DNA of 6,763 bases, from the NCBI GenBank assembly GCA_903939665.1, contig CAJAHZ010000033.1:1-6763 (forward strand), written 5' to 3'. Made by a program: the position numbers and the translations under genes. This DNA is from an uncultured Pseudomonadota bacterium (GTDB lineage: Bacteria > Pseudomonadota > Gammaproteobacteria > Burkholderiales > Rhodocyclaceae). The notes under the pieces were generated by a model. The model was not told the DNA's origin. It made no database searches and saw nothing but the letters and a program-made list of their open reading frames with translations. Shown here piece after piece: positions 5,625 to 6,763 of the stretch; position 1 is the stretch's first letter, and the number at the start of each line of letters is the position of its first letter.

Positions 5625-6763
5625 GTGCAGACTTTACCTTCGCCCTGGCACGGGACAGAAAATACAGCGGCAAAACCACCGCCCGGCGTGCGGAAATTGG
5701 TGGTCTGCCCCTGATAGAGGCGCGCCGAGACAAGCTGGACGGCCCCCTGATAAACGTAGTTGCGCAAATCGAGCTTCAGATCCTGCTCGGCCCCATCGAC
5801 CATCAGGCGGCGCTCGGATGGCGGCACCAGCGCCTGTGCGATGTAGCCGCCGCGCGAAATCTCCTCGAAAACACGTTTGGTCAGCTTCTCACCGCGATAG
5901 GCCGCCTTGCCGCCAAAACCAGCCGCCGGTTTGAAGAACCACTGTTTACGACTGGCCCAGAAGCCCGCCGCGTTCTGCGGCGTCACTTCTTCCGTACGCG
6001 GAATGCCGTCAAGCAGCAGTTGCCGCGGTTCCTCGGCAAGACCGATCTGCGCCAGCCAGTCCTGATCGGTGAGCGCCACCAGATTGCGTTTGTCCGCATA
6101 GAGCGCGTGCGCTTGCGGATGCGGCGTGAGAACCACCGCGTCGGCCAGATACGCATCACGCAAGGCCGCGTGTTGGGGCTCTTCGAGCGCAAAATCGGTG
6201 AGCCGGTTGTAGACGAGATCGACGACCAACCCGCGACACAGCAGCTTTCCCGCTGCAAATGAAAACTCGCCGGGATCGGCCACCAGCGCAGCAACCCCGT
6301 TCGCCTCGAAGAGCTGGCGAAAAAGCTCGAATTCCGGCGCCAGGTACTGCCCGGCCGGCGTCGTATCGACTATCGCAATGCGCAAAAGCGAGTGCTGCGC
6401 GGAGTCGCCCCGTGCCAGTCGCCACTCCTCGCGGAACATGGCGACAAACGCCTTGCCCAAGTTATCGACGCTGATTTTGTCTGGCATCATCGTCGCCACC
6501 GGCGCGCAACAGACACGCTGCGCCTGCAGCAGCTTGGCATTAAGCAGTCCACCGCCGGCGTTGGTATTGATCTCGATGAGCTTTGGTCCATCAGCGCCCA
6601 GGTGAAAATCGTAGCCGAGAAAAACACCGGCGGCTTTCGGCGAATGGCGCGCGATTGGCGGCGCATAAGCCAGAACGCGCTCGCGGTAGGCCGGAAAAGC
6701 GATCACCTGTTCGATGGCCGCAATGGTCTGCGCCATTCGCCGCAGATGCGCTTCGCTGACAAA
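5621..6763 (-). CDS. Putative circularly permuted ATP-grasp ligase-like protein (5' end outside window)
   Basis: The frame is open to the right edge, giving 380 visible residues without a secure start; the Met at visible residue 10 (ATG at 6736) sits inside a helix-like stretch and is probably internal. No exact family is recognised. The motif order is telling: GYDFHL (50-55) and LIEINTNAGGG (62-72) resemble the metal-binding end of an ATP-grasp fold but come first. Then follow VDLVYNRLTDF (181-191), YADKRNL (222-228) and FFKPAAGFGGKAAYRG (276-291), like the nucleotide-binding Lys/Gly-rich part. The C-terminus holds YIAQALVPP, SARLYQG, TTNFR and GGGFAAVF. This order matches circularly permuted ATP-grasp proteins such as the glutathionylspermidine synthase-like and DUF404/407 groups, which form amide bonds using ATP. 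The substrate is unknown. No signal peptide is visible. The gene overlaps mobB by four bases, implying an operon. Confidence 0.65.
   Translation of the reverse strand, partial: FVSEAHLRRMAQTIAAIEQVIAFPAYRERVLAYAPPIARHSPKAAGVFLGYDFHLGADGPKLIEINTNAGGGLLNAKLLQAQRVCCAPVATMMPDKISVDNLGKAFVAMFREEWRLARGDSAQHSLLRIAIVDTTPAGQYLAPEFELFRQLFEANGVAALVADPGEFSFAAGKLLCRGLVVDLVYNRLTDFALEEPQHAALRDAYLADAVVLTPHPQAHALYADKRNLVALTDQDWLAQIGLAEEPRQLLLDGIPRTEEVTPQNAAGFWASRKQWFFKPAAGFGGKAAYRGEKLTKRVFEEISRGGYIAQALVPPSERRLMVDGAEQDLKLDLRNYVYQGAVQLVSARLYQGQTTNFRTPGGGFAAVFSVPCQGEGKVCT

Noticed and set aside
5579..6262. 227-codon plus-strand frame opposite the ATP-grasp-like gene
   Set aside because: The minus-strand frame has coherent motifs and couples to mobB; this one is rich in Arg/Gln/Leu, as expected of an antisense shadow.

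Overview
This window looks like a piece of a GC-rich betaproteobacterial chromosome, perhaps from the Rhodocyclales. I infer this from codon choice and from the combination of a PAS-GGDEF-EAL regulator with a molybdenum cofactor (Moco) gene cluster; no rRNA or other decisive marker is present. It holds seven protein-coding genes, two of them cut by the window edges. I see no tRNA, rRNA, CRISPR array or insertion sequence.

Left part (2-1755, + strand): the C-terminal part of a PAS-GGDEF-EAL cyclic-di-GMP enzyme, followed by an unrecognised 80-residue protein whose ATG overlaps the enzyme's stop codon (ATGA). Middle (1779-3715, - strand): moeA, moaD and moaE packed as an operon. MoaD and MoaE form molybdopterin synthase, which puts the dithiolene sulfurs on cyclic pyranopterin monophosphate; MoeA then inserts molybdate. 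The moaE ribosome binding site is formed by the two codons of the MoaD C-terminal Gly-Gly.

Inserted part (3941-5029, + strand): a membrane acyltransferase of the acyltransferase-3 (OafA/ExoZ-like) family. It points against its neighbours and has visibly lower GC. It separates the moeA-moaD-moaE operon from a second Moco gene, so it is probably a later insertion of a cell-surface or polysaccharide modification gene.

Right part (5106-6763, - strand): mobB, the GTP-binding adapter for molybdopterin guanine dinucleotide formation. It is preceded, with an ATGA overlap, by a 5'-truncated gene for a protein whose motif order matches circularly permuted ATP-grasp ligases. That translationally coupled pair is the least explained feature here and the best candidate for undescribed biology: a possible ATP-dependent ligase linked to molybdenum enzyme maturation, or a chance neighbour.
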